A stretch of 64,000 nucleotides of DNA, from positions 3,596,001-3,660,000 of the forward strand of contig LR134135.1 of NCBI GenBank assembly GCA_900635465.1, given 5' to 3'. The notes under the pieces are model-generated. The model ran no database searches and was not told the DNA's origin. It saw nothing but the letters and a program-made list of their open reading frames with translations. Source of the stretch: Lelliottia amnigena. GTDB lineage: Bacteria; Pseudomonadota; Gammaproteobacteria; Enterobacterales; Enterobacteriaceae. Both the position numbers and the translations under genes were made by a program. This document shows, piece after piece, positions 25,824 through 35,050 of the stretch (its first letter is position 1; every line of letters begins with the position of its first letter).

Positions 25824-26152
25824 ATATGATTAAAACGACACTGATTATAAGCGCTCTGATTTTCTCCACCTCTGGCATCGCAATGGATAAAACCGCAGTG
25901 GGCGCCGTTGCGGGTGCGGCCATCGGCGCGTCGACAGGTAAAAGTGTAAAATCTACGGTGGGTGGCGCGGTGGTCGGGGCCGGAACGGGTGCGATGCTAA
26001 AAGGCGGTAAGACAGGCAAAGCGGCACGTAAAGGCGGGGCGGTAGGGGCTGTGGTTGGCGCCGGGGCGGCGGCAGCCACCGGGAAAAGTGTTCTGAAAGG
26101 TGCTGCGGTAGGGGCTGGGACAGGAAGTTTGATCGGACAAGCGACGCATTAA
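25820..26152 (+). CDS. Small exported glycine-zipper protein
   Basis: This 110-residue protein has a signal peptide (MNMIKTTLIISALIFSTSGIA in part: TTLIISALIFSTSG) followed by a nearly continuous Gly/Ala glycine-zipper region (repeats of GAVAGAAIGAS and GGAVVGAGTGAM). Basic residues (KSVKS, KGGKTGKAARKGG) interrupt the zipper. Such proteins usually sit in or across the outer or inner membrane. The start overlaps the upstream stop (ATGA), so I chose ATG 25820 and not the longer overlapping frame. Its function in the operon with the MscS-like channel is unknown. Confidence 0.82.
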   Translation: MNMIKTTLIISALIFSTSGIAMDKTAVGAVAGAAIGASTGKSVKSTVGGAVVGAGTGAMLKGGKTGKAARKGGAVGAVVGAGAAAATGKSVLKGAAVGAGTGSLIGQATH

Positions 26153-26160
26153 AAGCACAA

Positions 26161-26190
26161 CGCCGGGTAGCCGCTTTGGCTCGCCCGGCG
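26161..26190. terminator. GC-rich hairpin between convergent genes
   Basis: CGCCGGG (26161-26167) pairs with CCCGGCG (26184-26190). It sits between the glycine-zipper gene and the convergent LuxR-type gene. There is no clear T-run, so it could be a weak bidirectional terminator or mRNA-end stabiliser. Confidence 0.5.
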
Positions 26191-26203
26191 TCAAACGCAT
26201 AAT

Positions 26204-26818
26204 TTAACGCATCGCTATCGACGTATTAATTTTGCTATTAAGTTCAAAATCATCTCTTACGCCTAATTTCCCCATAATATTCCGTTTATGTGAACTGATT
26301 GTTTTCTCACTGCGAAATAATAGTTTAGATATTTCAGAGCCAGAACAGCCCTTGCGAAGATATTCCAGCACCGTGTATTCCGCAGGCGTAAACACAACGG
26401 GCTGAGCCAATGAAGAAGCGTGATGCTGACGAATAATGAGAGGACTCAAGTAGCGTTTATTTTCCATTGTCTGCTGTATGATATCTCTCATCTGAAAATT
26501 AATTTCATCTACGCATAAAATGGAACAGCTGTATTGCTGAAGAAGTTTTTTGATGAACCACCGTTGAATCGCCTTTACCATGACCAACGTATGTTTACTG
26601 TTTAGTACGCTCACACTCACCGGTGACAAGTCATTGGTATTCTCACACCCTGTCGCATCGATAATAATCAGATGTTCTTCTTCCTGCGCGAGCGTTGACA
26701 AGGGAGAAAGCTGGCAATCCCAACCGGGGTTGGCGCTCACAATACTTTCAAGACCTGCACGAATTCCAGAAAGATAAATATCATTGCGAGCAACATAGCG
26801 AATTTGGCAGGTAAACAT
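26204..26818 (-). CDS. LuxR-type regulator, RcsB/BglJ-like HTH
   Basis: This 204-residue regulator has a degenerate receiver-like N-terminal half (no clear phosphoacceptor Asp pocket). Its C-terminal LuxR/FixJ helix-turn-helix covers about residues 140-200 (FTPAEYTVLEYLRKGCSGSE, then SEKTISSHKRNIMGKLGVRDD). The HTH resembles RcsB and its auxiliary partners (BglJ, MatA/EcpR), which can bind DNA as heterodimers with RcsB. It is eight bases downstream of a second LuxR-type gene in the same direction. Its target is unknown. Confidence 0.8.
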   Translation of the reverse strand: MFTCQIRYVARNDIYLSGIRAGLESIVSANPGWDCQLSPLSTLAQEEEHLIIIDATGCENTNDLSPVSVSVLNSKHTLVMVKAIQRWFIKKLLQQYSCSILCVDEINFQMRDIIQQTMENKRYLSPLIIRQHHASSLAQPVVFTPAEYTVLEYLRKGCSGSEISKLLFRSEKTISSHKRNIMGKLGVRDDFELNSKINTSIAMR

Positions 26819-26826
26819 AACAGTCC

Positions 26827-27429
26827 TTATTTATACAGCGAGGTGAGCTGATCAATATGCGTGAGCAGATTAACCCAGCTACTTTTTGTTTCGATATTCA
26901 AACGATTTCGTACCAGAAGTTTTATGGTGCTAACCGTTTTGTAGCTGCAATTACGGCGGACAGCAATTTCGCTCGCTTGCAAACCAGAGGCATAATCAAT
27001 CAGCACATTGAGCTCTGAAGGTGTCAAAAGCACACCGCGGCGACACGCCGTTACAGCGCCAGGAATAAGCGAAAGCAGCTGACTTTCAAGCTCATCTTCC
27101 GTGAGACAATGACTCGCCCCAGCGCCTTTGAACATACGCGCCAGCACGTCATCATGCTGAGGCAGATAGACTAACGTTTTAAGCGACAACTTATGGGTGG
27201 CATGAAGCGTGCGCAATATTCTTAAAAGCGTATTACCCAGTCCTCCGACGCCGACCAGTAGCACCCTGGGGCGACCGGTTTGCAGACAGATCTCTTCAGT
27301 CAGTTGCTCCGTGGACGTACACGACACCACCTGATGGCCTTCATCCTGAAGGCGTGTGGTTAAACCCCTTCGCAGCAATATGCGGGGTTCATATAAAATG
27401 ATAACGGGTAAAGAATTCATCGCATCCAT
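26827..27429 (-). CDS. LuxR-type regulator with degenerate receiver domain
   Basis: This 200-residue protein has a flavodoxin-like receiver fold in its first 130 residues (VIILYEPRILLRRGLTTRLQ; RPRVLLVGVGGLG), but Asp is missing where a phosphoacceptor is expected. A LuxR-type HTH follows (about 135-195, LTPSELNVLIDYASGLQASE; CSYKTVSTIKLLVRNRL). The pattern resembles atypical, phosphorylation-independent regulators. The start could be ATG 27429 or 27420. Its stop lies eight bases before the next LuxR-type start, so the two form an operon and may act together. AT-rich flanks suggest an accessory origin. Confidence 0.8.
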   Translation of the reverse strand: MDAMNSLPVIILYEPRILLRRGLTTRLQDEGHQVVSCTSTEQLTEEICLQTGRPRVLLVGVGGLGNTLLRILRTLHATHKLSLKTLVYLPQHDDVLARMFKGAGASHCLTEDELESQLLSLIPGAVTACRRGVLLTPSELNVLIDYASGLQASEIAVRRNCSYKTVSTIKLLVRNRLNIETKSSWVNLLTHIDQLTSLYK

Positions 27430-27728
27430 TGCTTATATAAAATAAAAACCCTACCAAGATAATTCTTAGAGATTTTTGTTCAACAAAAAAACGTTCTAAA
27501 AAAAGATATCGCGTTAGATTCTATTATTTTATAAGAGGTTAGCCCTAAAAATTAAATGTCATACTCTGGCAATATGTAAAGTCACTTACAAGAGTGCATT
27601 AATCCTATTGCACATTTCGTTTAGTATTTATTCTCCAATCAACTACGAGTAACCCTATTAAACCTTATCAGCATGCTCTTTTTATTTAAGATAAAAAACG
27701 CTGAGAAACGTGGCAGGATTGCAAATAA
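27430..27728. other. AT-rich promoter region of the LuxR-type pair
   Basis: About 300 AT-rich bases lie between the LuxR-type operon start and the small exported-protein gene. I see no gene or clear structure beyond the presumed promoter. Confidence 0.5.
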
Positions 27729-27989
27729 TTAATACTTAATATCTCGCGCTTTTTGCCGACCATCCTGTTTAGCCTTACGCTTATCTTCACGGCATTGATG
27801 GTGACTTTTCTCATCATCTTCTTTGCATTCACGTTTGTCATGACGCGCCTGAGAACGCGTGTCCTGCCTGACATCACGCGCTTCGTGACGTTGCTCCGCC
27901 TGTTCTGTCGCATGAGCGGCAAATGCGCAAAGAAATGACAGTACCACCACAGCGATAGTTTCCTTCACAACTTCAGCGAAGTGATGCAT
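27729..27989 (-). CDS. Small exported, highly charged protein of unknown function
   Basis: This 86-residue protein has a signal peptide (ETIAVVVLSFLCAFAAHA, cleavage after AHA). The mature part is almost entirely Lys, Arg, Glu, Asp, His and Gln (QAEQRHEARDVRQDTRSQAR), with two Cys. It is probably helical or disordered and periplasmic. I do not recognise a family. It is flanked on both sides by AT-rich non-coding DNA and by regulator genes. Confidence 0.6.
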   Translation of the reverse strand: MHHFAEVVKETIAVVVLSFLCAFAAHATEQAEQRHEARDVRQDTRSQARHDKRECKEDDEKSHHQCREDKRKAKQDGRQKARDIKY

Positions 27990-28427
27990 AGCCTGACCTT
28001 CTATTAATGAGTTTAGTAAATGTATGTTACTAAATTTATCGTTACAACGCCTCCGGGATGAAATCTATTTTTGGATTGTGAATATCCTAATTTAAACATT
28101 CACCTGTTAGAAAGGCAATCGTCCGTCCTAAACTTTAGTAGGAACGAAAATCTCGGAGTATTAATTAAACATTAACGCCGTCGCTCTACTGTTTACTGCA
28201 TACAGATTCATCCACCGCTGAGAATGCCAAAAATCACTTTATTTTCCATTTTTGGATCTAAACTAAATATTCTAAATTTATGATTCACTCTTGATCTCAA
28301 GAATTTTCAAAAGCATTTTTATAATTTAACGTAGTTGTGAATCCAAATCTGGATTCACAACTAGAAATACTGATTTGTGTACGCTAACATTTATTTTGAA
28401 AGTCTCAACGTGTTAAACCTTTAACCT
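27990..28427. other. Non-coding region upstream of the IprA-like gene
   Basis: About 440 AT-rich bases hold no supportable gene. They contain a perfect 14-bp palindrome at 28332-28363, listed separately. Confidence 0.55.
28332..28363. promoter_or_regulatory. Perfect 14-bp inverted repeat upstream of the IprA-like gene
   Basis: TAGTTGTGAATCCA and TGGATTCACAACTA are perfect arms around AATC. No T-run follows in either direction and no gene ends here, so a regulator operator (possibly autoregulatory) or a leader hairpin fits better than a terminator. Confidence 0.6.
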
Positions 28428-29048
28428 ATGGTGCTTGCCATGAAACCAACAGAACATATAGCTAAACTTATAAACTCAGTGTCTGATGGCACTCGCATTC
28501 AAAATAGCAGAGAAAGGCAAATCATCTCTCTCCAGCAATATGCCGAGCCGATGTGCTTTATTTTACATAAGGGAACAGCTGCTATTTATAGAGGATACGA
28601 TCATTTGCTTCTGTCCCACATCAAGGCACCGCATGTAATGGGTCTTAACCTTTTATTTCAAAAGAACAGTGAACTTTATTTCCAGGCGCGGAGTTCTGTT
28701 GCTTACGAGATAGTCCCTCGCTCAAAGTTTGAAGAGAAAATTCGGGACCAGGATCTTTGGGAGAGTCTTGCTTATTATTTCATGTTCAGTTCCAAACGTT
28801 TTTTACAAAACAATTTCACATCCTGCGGCGTGTCCACATACGATCTGGTTCGTAATAACCTCATCGCGTTAATGAATGAAAGTGAAGAGCTTCGCTTAGC
28901 CACTAACACGTGTGATTATATTCAGGAAAAAACGCTGCTTTCTCGCAGCGGGATTATGAAGATGCTTAGCGAGCTCAAACATGGTGAGCACATTGAACTC
29001 CAGCGCGGAGTTCTGTTAACCATTCATAATCTGCCAGCAAAATATTGA
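28428..29048 (+). CDS. IprA/YaiV-like winged-helix regulator
   Basis: This regulator of about 206 residues has a Crp-like layout. An N-terminal cNMP-like beta-roll (about 20-110; CFILHKGTAAIYRG, LLSHIKAPHVMGLNLLF) precedes a C-terminal winged helix (DYIQEKTLLSRSGIMKMLSE; IELQRGVLLTIHNLP). The C-terminal part resembles E. coli IprA (YaiV), a repressor of hydrogen-peroxide resistance. No cAMP-binding residues of Crp type are visible. The start is uncertain between ATG 28428 and ATG 28440, neither with a good ribosome-binding site. A palindrome lies 65 bases upstream of the first ATG. Confidence 0.78.
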   Translation: MVLAMKPTEHIAKLINSVSDGTRIQNSRERQIISLQQYAEPMCFILHKGTAAIYRGYDHLLLSHIKAPHVMGLNLLFQKNSELYFQARSSVAYEIVPRSKFEEKIRDQDLWESLAYYFMFSSKRFLQNNFTSCGVSTYDLVRNNLIALMNESEELRLATNTCDYIQEKTLLSRSGIMKMLSELKHGEHIELQRGVLLTIHNLPAKY

Positions 29049-29361
29049 TTCAAGAGTAATATTATTTGAGGAGATCATTTAAATTTAGATTAGGGAAATG
29101 AGTCCGTGCTCAGCGAAAACGTGTTGACGTGACAATGCCGAAACCATTGTCAAAACCAGAGCACTATCACGGCTCAAAAGGGATTGTTCGTTCAGGGAAA
29201 GACAGTGTTTGCATCAACTCTTCGTCATCCAAAATCGGCTAACAATGTGAAAGTGTAATAAACGCATTCCTGACGCCACTCCCTATTCTTTTTTCAACAT
29301 CATATTTACAAGCACACGCTAAACTGGCAAGAATCATTCTTATTTTTCTAAGAAATATCTC
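29049..29361. other. Intergenic region before the diguanylate cyclase gene
   Basis: These 313 bases hold no open frame with coding character and no recognised RNA or repeat; presumably they carry the promoter of the downstream gene. Confidence 0.5.
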
Positions 29362-30345
29362 ATGTCAGAACAGGCGCTGAAACAACAGATTCAAAATCTG
29401 AAAAAGCATAATGCCCGGCTTGCCAGGCTGGCGCGTGACGCCCGCAGTAAGCTGAGCGCCGCGCTGGATGGAACTGGGCTATGCCTGTGGCAACTCGACG
29501 TCCCGAGTGGAAAGCTGATTATCTATAATCGTCGTTGGGGGTCGATGCTCGGTTACCAGCCGAAAGAGCTGAATGCGCAGTTTGAGGTCTGGCGCGAACA
29601 TCTTCATCCTGAAGACAAGAAAATGGTGCTGGATGCGTTTTATGACCACCTGCACGGTAAAACGCCCTTTTATGAAGCATTGCATCGCATGCAGCATAAA
29701 AATGGCACCGTCAGTTGGGTATTGGATCGCGGGCGCGTCAGTGAATGGGATGAGCATGGAAATCCTCTCAAGGTCACGGGCACTCACATTGATATGACCA
29801 AAGAGAAGCAGTACGAGGAGCAGCTCGCGCTGCTGGCAAACCATGATCCGCTCACAGGGCTGGCGAACCGTCATGCGCTCGTCAAACATTTTGCTCAGCT
29901 CAAAGATCAGGGGCCGCTTTGCGTTGCTTTCATTGATCTTGATGATTTCAAATCCGTTAACGATACCTTTGGTCACCGTAGCGGCGATGAGTTGTTGATT
30001 CAACTGAGTAAACGATTATGCGCAACCTGTCCAGAAGGCTCCATTGTGGGTCGACTTGGCGGTGATGAATTTGTGCTGCTGCTCCCTTTTTCGCTGTCTA
30101 GCCTGTGGGTCAATAGTACTGCGCATAAGTGCCTGCACGCGGCCCTCACGCCATTCGAACTGGACAATGGTCAGGCGCGGGTTGGCGCGTCAATTGGTAT
30201 TGACGAAGTGCACCCGCAAGATGATTTTATTAACGCACTGCGTCGCGCTGACCAATCGATGTATCAAATTAAACACACCGGCAAAAACGGCGTGGCGATC
30301 GGTTCCACGCTCATTTCGATTTCACGCACCGGGACGGACGCGTGA
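29362..30345 (+). CDS. PAS-GGDEF diguanylate cyclase
   Basis: This 327-residue cytoplasmic enzyme is predicted to make cyclic di-GMP from two GTP. A short coiled coil at the N-terminus (about 1-35) is followed by a PAS/PAC domain (about 36-150; WQLDVPSGKLIIYNRRWGSM). The GGDEF domain occupies about 160-318 with an intact active site (GRLGGDEFVLL). The residues five positions before GGDEF are not RxxD, so product inhibition through the I-site is unlikely. There are no transmembrane segments. The last bases (GTGA) overlap the start of the downstream DeoR-family regulator, so the two are co-expressed. Confidence 0.92.
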   Translation: MSEQALKQQIQNLKKHNARLARLARDARSKLSAALDGTGLCLWQLDVPSGKLIIYNRRWGSMLGYQPKELNAQFEVWREHLHPEDKKMVLDAFYDHLHGKTPFYEALHRMQHKNGTVSWVLDRGRVSEWDEHGNPLKVTGTHIDMTKEKQYEEQLALLANHDPLTGLANRHALVKHFAQLKDQGPLCVAFIDLDDFKSVNDTFGHRSGDELLIQLSKRLCATCPEGSIVGRLGGDEFVLLLPFSLSSLWVNSTAHKCLHAALTPFELDNGQARVGASIGIDEVHPQDDFINALRRADQSMYQIKHTGKNGVAIGSTLISISRTGTDA

Positions 30346-31058
30346 AAAGCAGCCGACAACAGAAAATCATTCAGTTGCTGAGCGGCTGCGACGGACTCAC
30401 CACCGACACACTGGCCGGGCAACTGGCCGTCAGTAAAGAAACGATCCGTCGTGACCTGAAAGAGCTTCAGCAGCAGGGAAAAATCGTGCGCCACCATGGG
30501 CGTGCGCGAGCCATCCAGGCGGATAACCGTGATGGAGGGGAACCTTTTGGTGCGCGGCTAAAAAGCCATTACGCTGATAAGGCCGATATTGCCCGACACG
30601 CGTTAGGGTATCTCAGCGAAGGGATGACCATCGCGCTTGATGCCAGTTCGACCTGTTTTCACCTCGCACGTCAGCTTCCCGATATCGAACTGACGGTGTT
30701 TACCAACAGCCTGCCGATATGTCATGAAATGGCGAAACGCGAAAAAATCACGCTGATCTGTTCTGGCGGAATACTCGAGCGTAAATACCGCTGCTACGTC
30801 AATCCTGCGCTGGTGACGTTGCTGAAAAGCATTGAGGTCGATCTGTTTATCTTCTCCTGCGAAGGCGTAGACGAAGCGGGAAACATGTGGGACCCAACGG
30901 AACAGAGTGCTGGATTTAAGGCGCAGCTTCTTAAACGAGCCAGCCAGTCGCTGCTACTCATTGATAAGAGTAAATTTCAGCGCTCAAGCGAAGTCAAAAT
31001 TGGTGACCTTTCTCAGGTCACGCAAATCGTCAGTGACGCTCACCCTTCAAGCCGATAA
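30342..31058 (+). CDS. DeoR-family regulator, FucR paralogue
   Basis: This 238-residue sugar-responsive regulator starts at a GTG that overlaps the upstream stop. The N-terminal DeoR HTH ([20 protein letters not shown]) is followed by the phosphosugar-binding domain ([42 protein letters not shown]). It resembles E. coli FucR, the L-fucose operon activator, along its entire length. No fuc genes are present, so I leave the symbol blank. Pairing with a diguanylate cyclase is unusual and may couple a sugar-phosphate signal to cyclic di-GMP. Confidence 0.88.
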   Translation: MKSSRQQKIIQLLSGCDGLTTDTLAGQLAVSKETIRRDLKELQQQGKIVRHHGRARAIQADNRDGGEPFGARLKSHYADKADIARHALGYLSEGMTIALDASSTCFHLARQLPDIELTVFTNSLPICHEMAKREKITLICSGGILERKYRCYVNPALVTLLKSIEVDLFIFSCEGVDEAGNMWDPTEQSAGFKAQLLKRASQSLLLIDKSKFQRSSEVKIGDLSQVTQIVSDAHPSSR

Positions 31059-31327
31059 CCCGCCATAAAGTAGCGCAGTGTTGTGCTGGACGGGTTCTCT
31101 TTAAAAAAGTCCATCACCATATCGCGATCCAGCCCGTAACGACGCGTCAAAATACCTGCCTCCCAGGCGCCAAGCTGACGGTCGCCTGTTTGCTCAAACA
31201 TGCGCTGCGAATAACCCAGCACAAATCCACGTTTATAGTCAGAACAGAAGTGTGCCGCGTTTTGCGCCGTGTCGGCCTGTTCGGCCCGCATTCCAGCCAG
31301 CAGCCCCTTACCAAAGTGATTGTTCAT
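31040..31327 (-). CDS. yghW: YghW, DUF2623 protein
   Basis: This 95-residue protein is nearly identical in layout to E. coli YghW ([43 protein letters not shown]). Its function is unknown. It is soluble and has no signal peptide. Its last codons overlap the 3' end of the convergent DeoR-family gene by 19 bases, so the accessory regulator pair is inserted very tightly next to this core gene. Confidence 0.93.
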   Translation of the reverse strand: MNNHFGKGLLAGMRAEQADTAQNAAHFCSDYKRGFVLGYSQRMFEQTGDRQLGAWEAGILTRRYGLDRDMVMDFFKENPSSTTLRYFMAGYRLEG

Positions 31328-31395
31328 CGCTCTACCCTTAATCGATATATAATAAATTATATAGCGAAATTTTGAGCGATGCCTAATGCTATTTT

Positions 31396-31415
31396 AAGGC
31401 CGCATCAGCGGCCTT
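31396..31415. terminator. Hairpin downstream of the chemoreceptor gene
   Basis: AAGGCCGC/GCGGCCTT arms are separated by four bases, with TTTTG on the plus side and TTAAAAT on the minus side. It lies 16 bases past the chemoreceptor stop and is a plausible intrinsic terminator for it. Confidence 0.65.
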
Positions 31416-31430
31416 TTGTTTAGAAAGAAA

Positions 31431-33068
31431 TTAGAAAGAAACCCACTCGTCCGTTTTACCGGCGGATTTTGCCCTAACGATAGCTTTAGGCGACGAGACG
31501 CTCACGACGCTGGCGGATTCCTGAGAAGAGAGACGGAATTTCTGAACCGAACGCTGGAGCTCTTCGGTCTGGGCTTCCAGTGCGGATGCCGCACTTGAGA
31601 CCTGTTCGACAAGCGAGGCGTTTTGCTGCGTCACACCATCCATTTGCGTAATCGCGATCCCCACCTGCGAAATACCTTTACTCTGTTCTTCTGAAGCAGA
31701 GGCGATTTGCTTCATGATGGTCGTGACTTCCGTCACCGCCCGCAGGATTGCTTCCATTGTGGTTCCTGTATCATCCACAATTTTCGCCCCTCGCTCGACG
31801 CGTGAAACCGAATCAGCAATCAGCCCTTCAATTTCCTTCGCCGCATCTGCGCTTCGGCTTGCGAGGTTTCGCACTTCACCTGCGACCACGGCGAATCCAC
31901 GCCCCTGCTCCCCGGCACGCGCAGCTTCGACTGCCGCATTCAGTGCTAGAATATTCGTCTGGAAAGCAATGCCATTAATGACAGAGGTGATCTCCGCGAT
32001 TTTCTTCGAACTGGCCGAAATCCCGGACATAGTGGTGACCACTTCCTGAACCAACGAACCACCGCGACTGGCTGTGCTCGATGCCACATCAGCCAGCTCA
32101 CTTGCCTGTCGTGCGTTATCCGCGTTGAGCTTCACGGTCGCCGTGAGTTGCTCCATACTCGCAGCCGTCTCTTCCAGTGCTGCGGCCTGCTCCTCGGTAC
32201 GTGAAGAAAGGTTGTTATTTCCGCTGGAGATTTCCGTTGCGCCTCGCCAGATATTATCGCTACCGGTACGAATTGAGCTGACCGCGTCGCGTAAACTGTC
32301 CTGCATAGCCGTCAGCAGCGGGACGAGCTGACCCACACAGTTGCGCCCAAATGGCTCTACCGACTGGCTGAGATCGCCCTGCGCAATCTGACGGAAGTGT
32401 TCGCGGATGCGGCTCAGCGGCTTGACCAACATGGCGACCAAATAGCGATCGGTGAAGATCAGAATCAACAAACCCAGCACCATGGCACTGATAATCACGG
32501 TACGAATCATGCTGGTCAGATTGTCTACGACAACACGCGTTTCTTCGAGCGTATTGTCAGCCTCCTGGTTGAATTTCTCTGCTGCTACGCCAAACGCGCG
32601 ACTGAGCGGCGGAGTCACCTCATTTGCCTGTTTACGGTAACCCGCATCATCGCCTTGCTGCGCCTTTTGCATCTGCGGCACAACGCCTTGCTCTAACAAT
32701 GCCTGCCAGGAGCTAATCACTTCCCCATAGACCGCTTCATTCATCGCGCCGTGCGAGACTGATTTCATCTCCTCAAGACGTTTGCTCATGTTGTCCAGCG
32801 CCGTTTGCGCAGACGTTAAATCGGGAGTGCCCCCAGTTGCTTTAGCTTCCATCGCACGACTCAGGCGTGTGACGAAGCGAAAATATTGATCGTTGCCCTG
32901 TCCAAGGATTGTCATTTTTTTAACAATTTGACGATCGATGTCATTACCTTCTGAGACCCTGGAAAGTGACCAGGAGCTATAAAATCCGACCCCGGCCCAC
33001 ATTAAACAAAAAACACCCAGAATCGCCAACACGACGAAACGGATGGTAAAATTACGAAGCATCTGCAT
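31431..33068 (-). CDS. Methyl-accepting chemotaxis protein
   Basis: This 545-residue chemoreceptor has two N-terminal transmembrane helices (about 8-30 and 190-212) flanking a four-helix TarH-like periplasmic domain, then HAMP (about 213-265) and the long cytoplasmic signalling coiled coil. The hairpin tip is the conserved [20 protein letters not shown] then [16 protein letters not shown]. The protein ends DEWVSF, a pentapeptide-like tail comparable to the NWETF tether for CheR/CheB, though altered. I chose ATG 33068 because AAGGA lies upstream at good spacing. The aspartate or serine pocket residues of Tar/Tsr are not obvious, so the ligand is unknown. Confidence 0.92.
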   Translation of the reverse strand: MQMLRNFTIRFVVLAILGVFCLMWAGVGFYSSWSLSRVSEGNDIDRQIVKKMTILGQGNDQYFRFVTRLSRAMEAKATGGTPDLTSAQTALDNMSKRLEEMKSVSHGAMNEAVYGEVISSWQALLEQGVVPQMQKAQQGDDAGYRKQANEVTPPLSRAFGVAAEKFNQEADNTLEETRVVVDNLTSMIRTVIISAMVLGLLILIFTDRYLVAMLVKPLSRIREHFRQIAQGDLSQSVEPFGRNCVGQLVPLLTAMQDSLRDAVSSIRTGSDNIWRGATEISSGNNNLSSRTEEQAAALEETAASMEQLTATVKLNADNARQASELADVASSTASRGGSLVQEVVTTMSGISASSKKIAEITSVINGIAFQTNILALNAAVEAARAGEQGRGFAVVAGEVRNLASRSADAAKEIEGLIADSVSRVERGAKIVDDTGTTMEAILRAVTEVTTIMKQIASASEEQSKGISQVGIAITQMDGVTQQNASLVEQVSSAASALEAQTEELQRSVQKFRLSSQESASVVSVSSPKAIVRAKSAGKTDEWVSF

Positions 33069-34080
33069 AAGAATTATCCTTGCCGTTAGGGAAAACTCGC
33101 CCAAAGGCGAGTCTTACTTTTGTTATCGGCAGAAAATGGCGAACATATACATGTTCACATGTAATTAAAAAAAAATTTCACATGCTGGCTGTGGTAATGC
33201 GAATTTATCCAGAAGGGGCGAACATCTCATTCAAAATACGTTTTTTAACATATTCAAGGATAAGAAAAGGTAAAACACGCTTTCAGTAAATTAACCGGAT
33301 CATTCAAAAGGGTTAATCACATCATAGTTTGAACCAATCAATGCACACATTTTCCGTTCATTACCCGCACAATTTGCATGCTAATTAATCACCAGTATTT
33401 ACTAGACAAATATTTTTTACACAATTAATCAAGTTTTAATATTTTAATGATTAATTATCTACCCAATCTATTTTAAATTTTAATTACACCAAAGCATCCT
33501 AGGAAAAATCTTAATTAGATAATTTTAATTTAAAATAGAACCAATTTCACTTAAGGCATCGACAGTGTCCAATGCGAAAATGACGTAAACGCACATTGCT
33601 TGCAAAACGTGTAGTAATGTCTTCATCAGCTTTCCTGCGAGCCCTTCTATCACACCGTGTTCTCATAGCCACACGGCATAAAATTGTGGTCTGTCGTAAT
33701 ATCATCACTGGAGCCACACTCAGGCTAACGGCGTCACTGATGCCGTAATGGCGGATGCCACGGTTGATATGATTGAAACCCGTACATATGGCTCAACCAC
33801 CCATACGACGGTAAACGGTATTCATTCTTCTCTCAATGATCGAAGCACTCGCGGGGCTGACACGGGCACGAAAATATAGACTTGAGGTAAAGCGCGCTGG
33901 ATAAGAGGGAATTTTGGCCCGGAGCGATAAAGCCGATATTACGATCGCGCTTAGCCGCTCTTTTGTTGATGCGACTCAGCATGAAATAGCGCAAAAAACG
34001 CGCACTTAATAACGGTATTGCGAAGGGCAATAGTGGAGCTATCAATAAAAACGACGCCCCCCTATTACCCCGACCGGAGC
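33069..34080. other. About 1 kb non-coding region upstream of the chemoreceptor
   Basis: This is the longest gene-free stretch of the window. The first half (33.1-33.55 kb) is very AT-rich and should hold the chemoreceptor promoter. The second half (33.6-34.05 kb) has more ordinary composition and short open frames (for example about 33724-33880 plus, 33833-34045 minus), but none with recognisable homology. It may be worn-down coding sequence. Confidence 0.55.
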
Positions 34081-34968
34081 TTAACGCAAATATTTCTCAA
34101 ACCAGCCCAAGGTCCGTTTCCACGCGAGCTCTGCAGCGGGCTCATCGTAACGCGGCGTGGAATCATTATGAAAACCGTGATTTACGCCAGGATAAATATA
34201 AGCCTCGTAGACAGTATTATTCTCTTTTAGCGCCGCTTCATAAGCGGGCCAACCCTCGTTAATATTTTTATCTAACTCGGCATAATGAAGCAGCAAAGGG
34301 GCTTTGATTTTGGACACATCGCTGGCCGCAGGCTGGCGACCATAAAACGGCACCGCACACGCCAGTTCGGGATACGCCACCGCTGCGGCATTCGACACGC
34401 CACCGCCATAGCAAAACCCGGTGATCCCCACTTTTCCGGTCGCATCTGGATGCGTTTGCATAAACTCCACGGCGGCAAAGAAATCGTTCATCAGTTTGGT
34501 CGGATCGACCTTTTGCTGCAGCACTTTGCCTTCTTCATCGTTGCCCGGATAGCCGCCGACCGAGCTTAATCCATCCGGCGCCAGCGCAATGTATCCCGCT
34601 TTGGCCACGCGTCGGGCGACGTCTTCGATATAGGGATTCAGCCCCCGGTTTTCATGCACGACGACAACTGCGGGCACTTTTCCCGTCGCTTTGGCCGGTT
34701 TCACAAGATAGCCACGCACCTCCCCGTGCCCGTTCGGGGAGGGATACTGAATATATTCCGGGAGAATATCGGGATCGGTAAATTTAACTTGTTCCGCAAG
34801 GGCGTAATTCGGCTTGAGCATATTAAACAACGCCAGCGCCGTGACCCCCCCCACAGCGTAGCGTGCAGCCAGATTCAGAAACTCGCGTTTGTTAATTTTT
34901 CCGTGCGCGTAGTAGTCGTAATAATCGAGCAACTCTTGCGGAAAATCTTTGGCGGTCAGACGCGTCAT
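34081..34968 (-). CDS. yghX: YghX, dienelactone-hydrolase-family protein
   Basis: This 295-residue alpha/beta hydrolase of the dienelactone hydrolase family matches E. coli YghX, where K-12 carries a broken copy; here the frame is intact. An N-terminal hydrophobic segment ([21 protein letters not shown]) suggests export or anchoring. The catalytic set is visible: nucleophile Cys in [10 protein letters not shown], acid in [13 protein letters not shown] and His in [11 protein letters not shown]. The sequence ends LGWFEKYLR. Natural substrate is unknown. It is divergent from gpr, as in E. coli. Confidence 0.93.
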   Translation of the reverse strand: MTRLTAKDFPQELLDYYDYYAHGKINKREFLNLAARYAVGGVTALALFNMLKPNYALAEQVKFTDPDILPEYIQYPSPNGHGEVRGYLVKPAKATGKVPAVVVVHENRGLNPYIEDVARRVAKAGYIALAPDGLSSVGGYPGNDEEGKVLQQKVDPTKLMNDFFAAVEFMQTHPDATGKVGITGFCYGGGVSNAAAVAYPELACAVPFYGRQPAASDVSKIKAPLLLHYAELDKNINEGWPAYEAALKENNTVYEAYIYPGVNHGFHNDSTPRYDEPAAELAWKRTLGWFEKYLR

Positions 34969-35050
34969 CGCATATCTCCAGGAATTGTGATTTTATAAGG
35001 ATAGAATGAAAACGCTGTTTCGAAAATTCATCGCTATGAAAGGAGAGATC

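Noticed and set aside
33833..34045. 70-codon hydrophobic-looking open frame upstream of the chemoreceptor
   Set aside because: No recognisable family and no start signals; not enough to call a gene.
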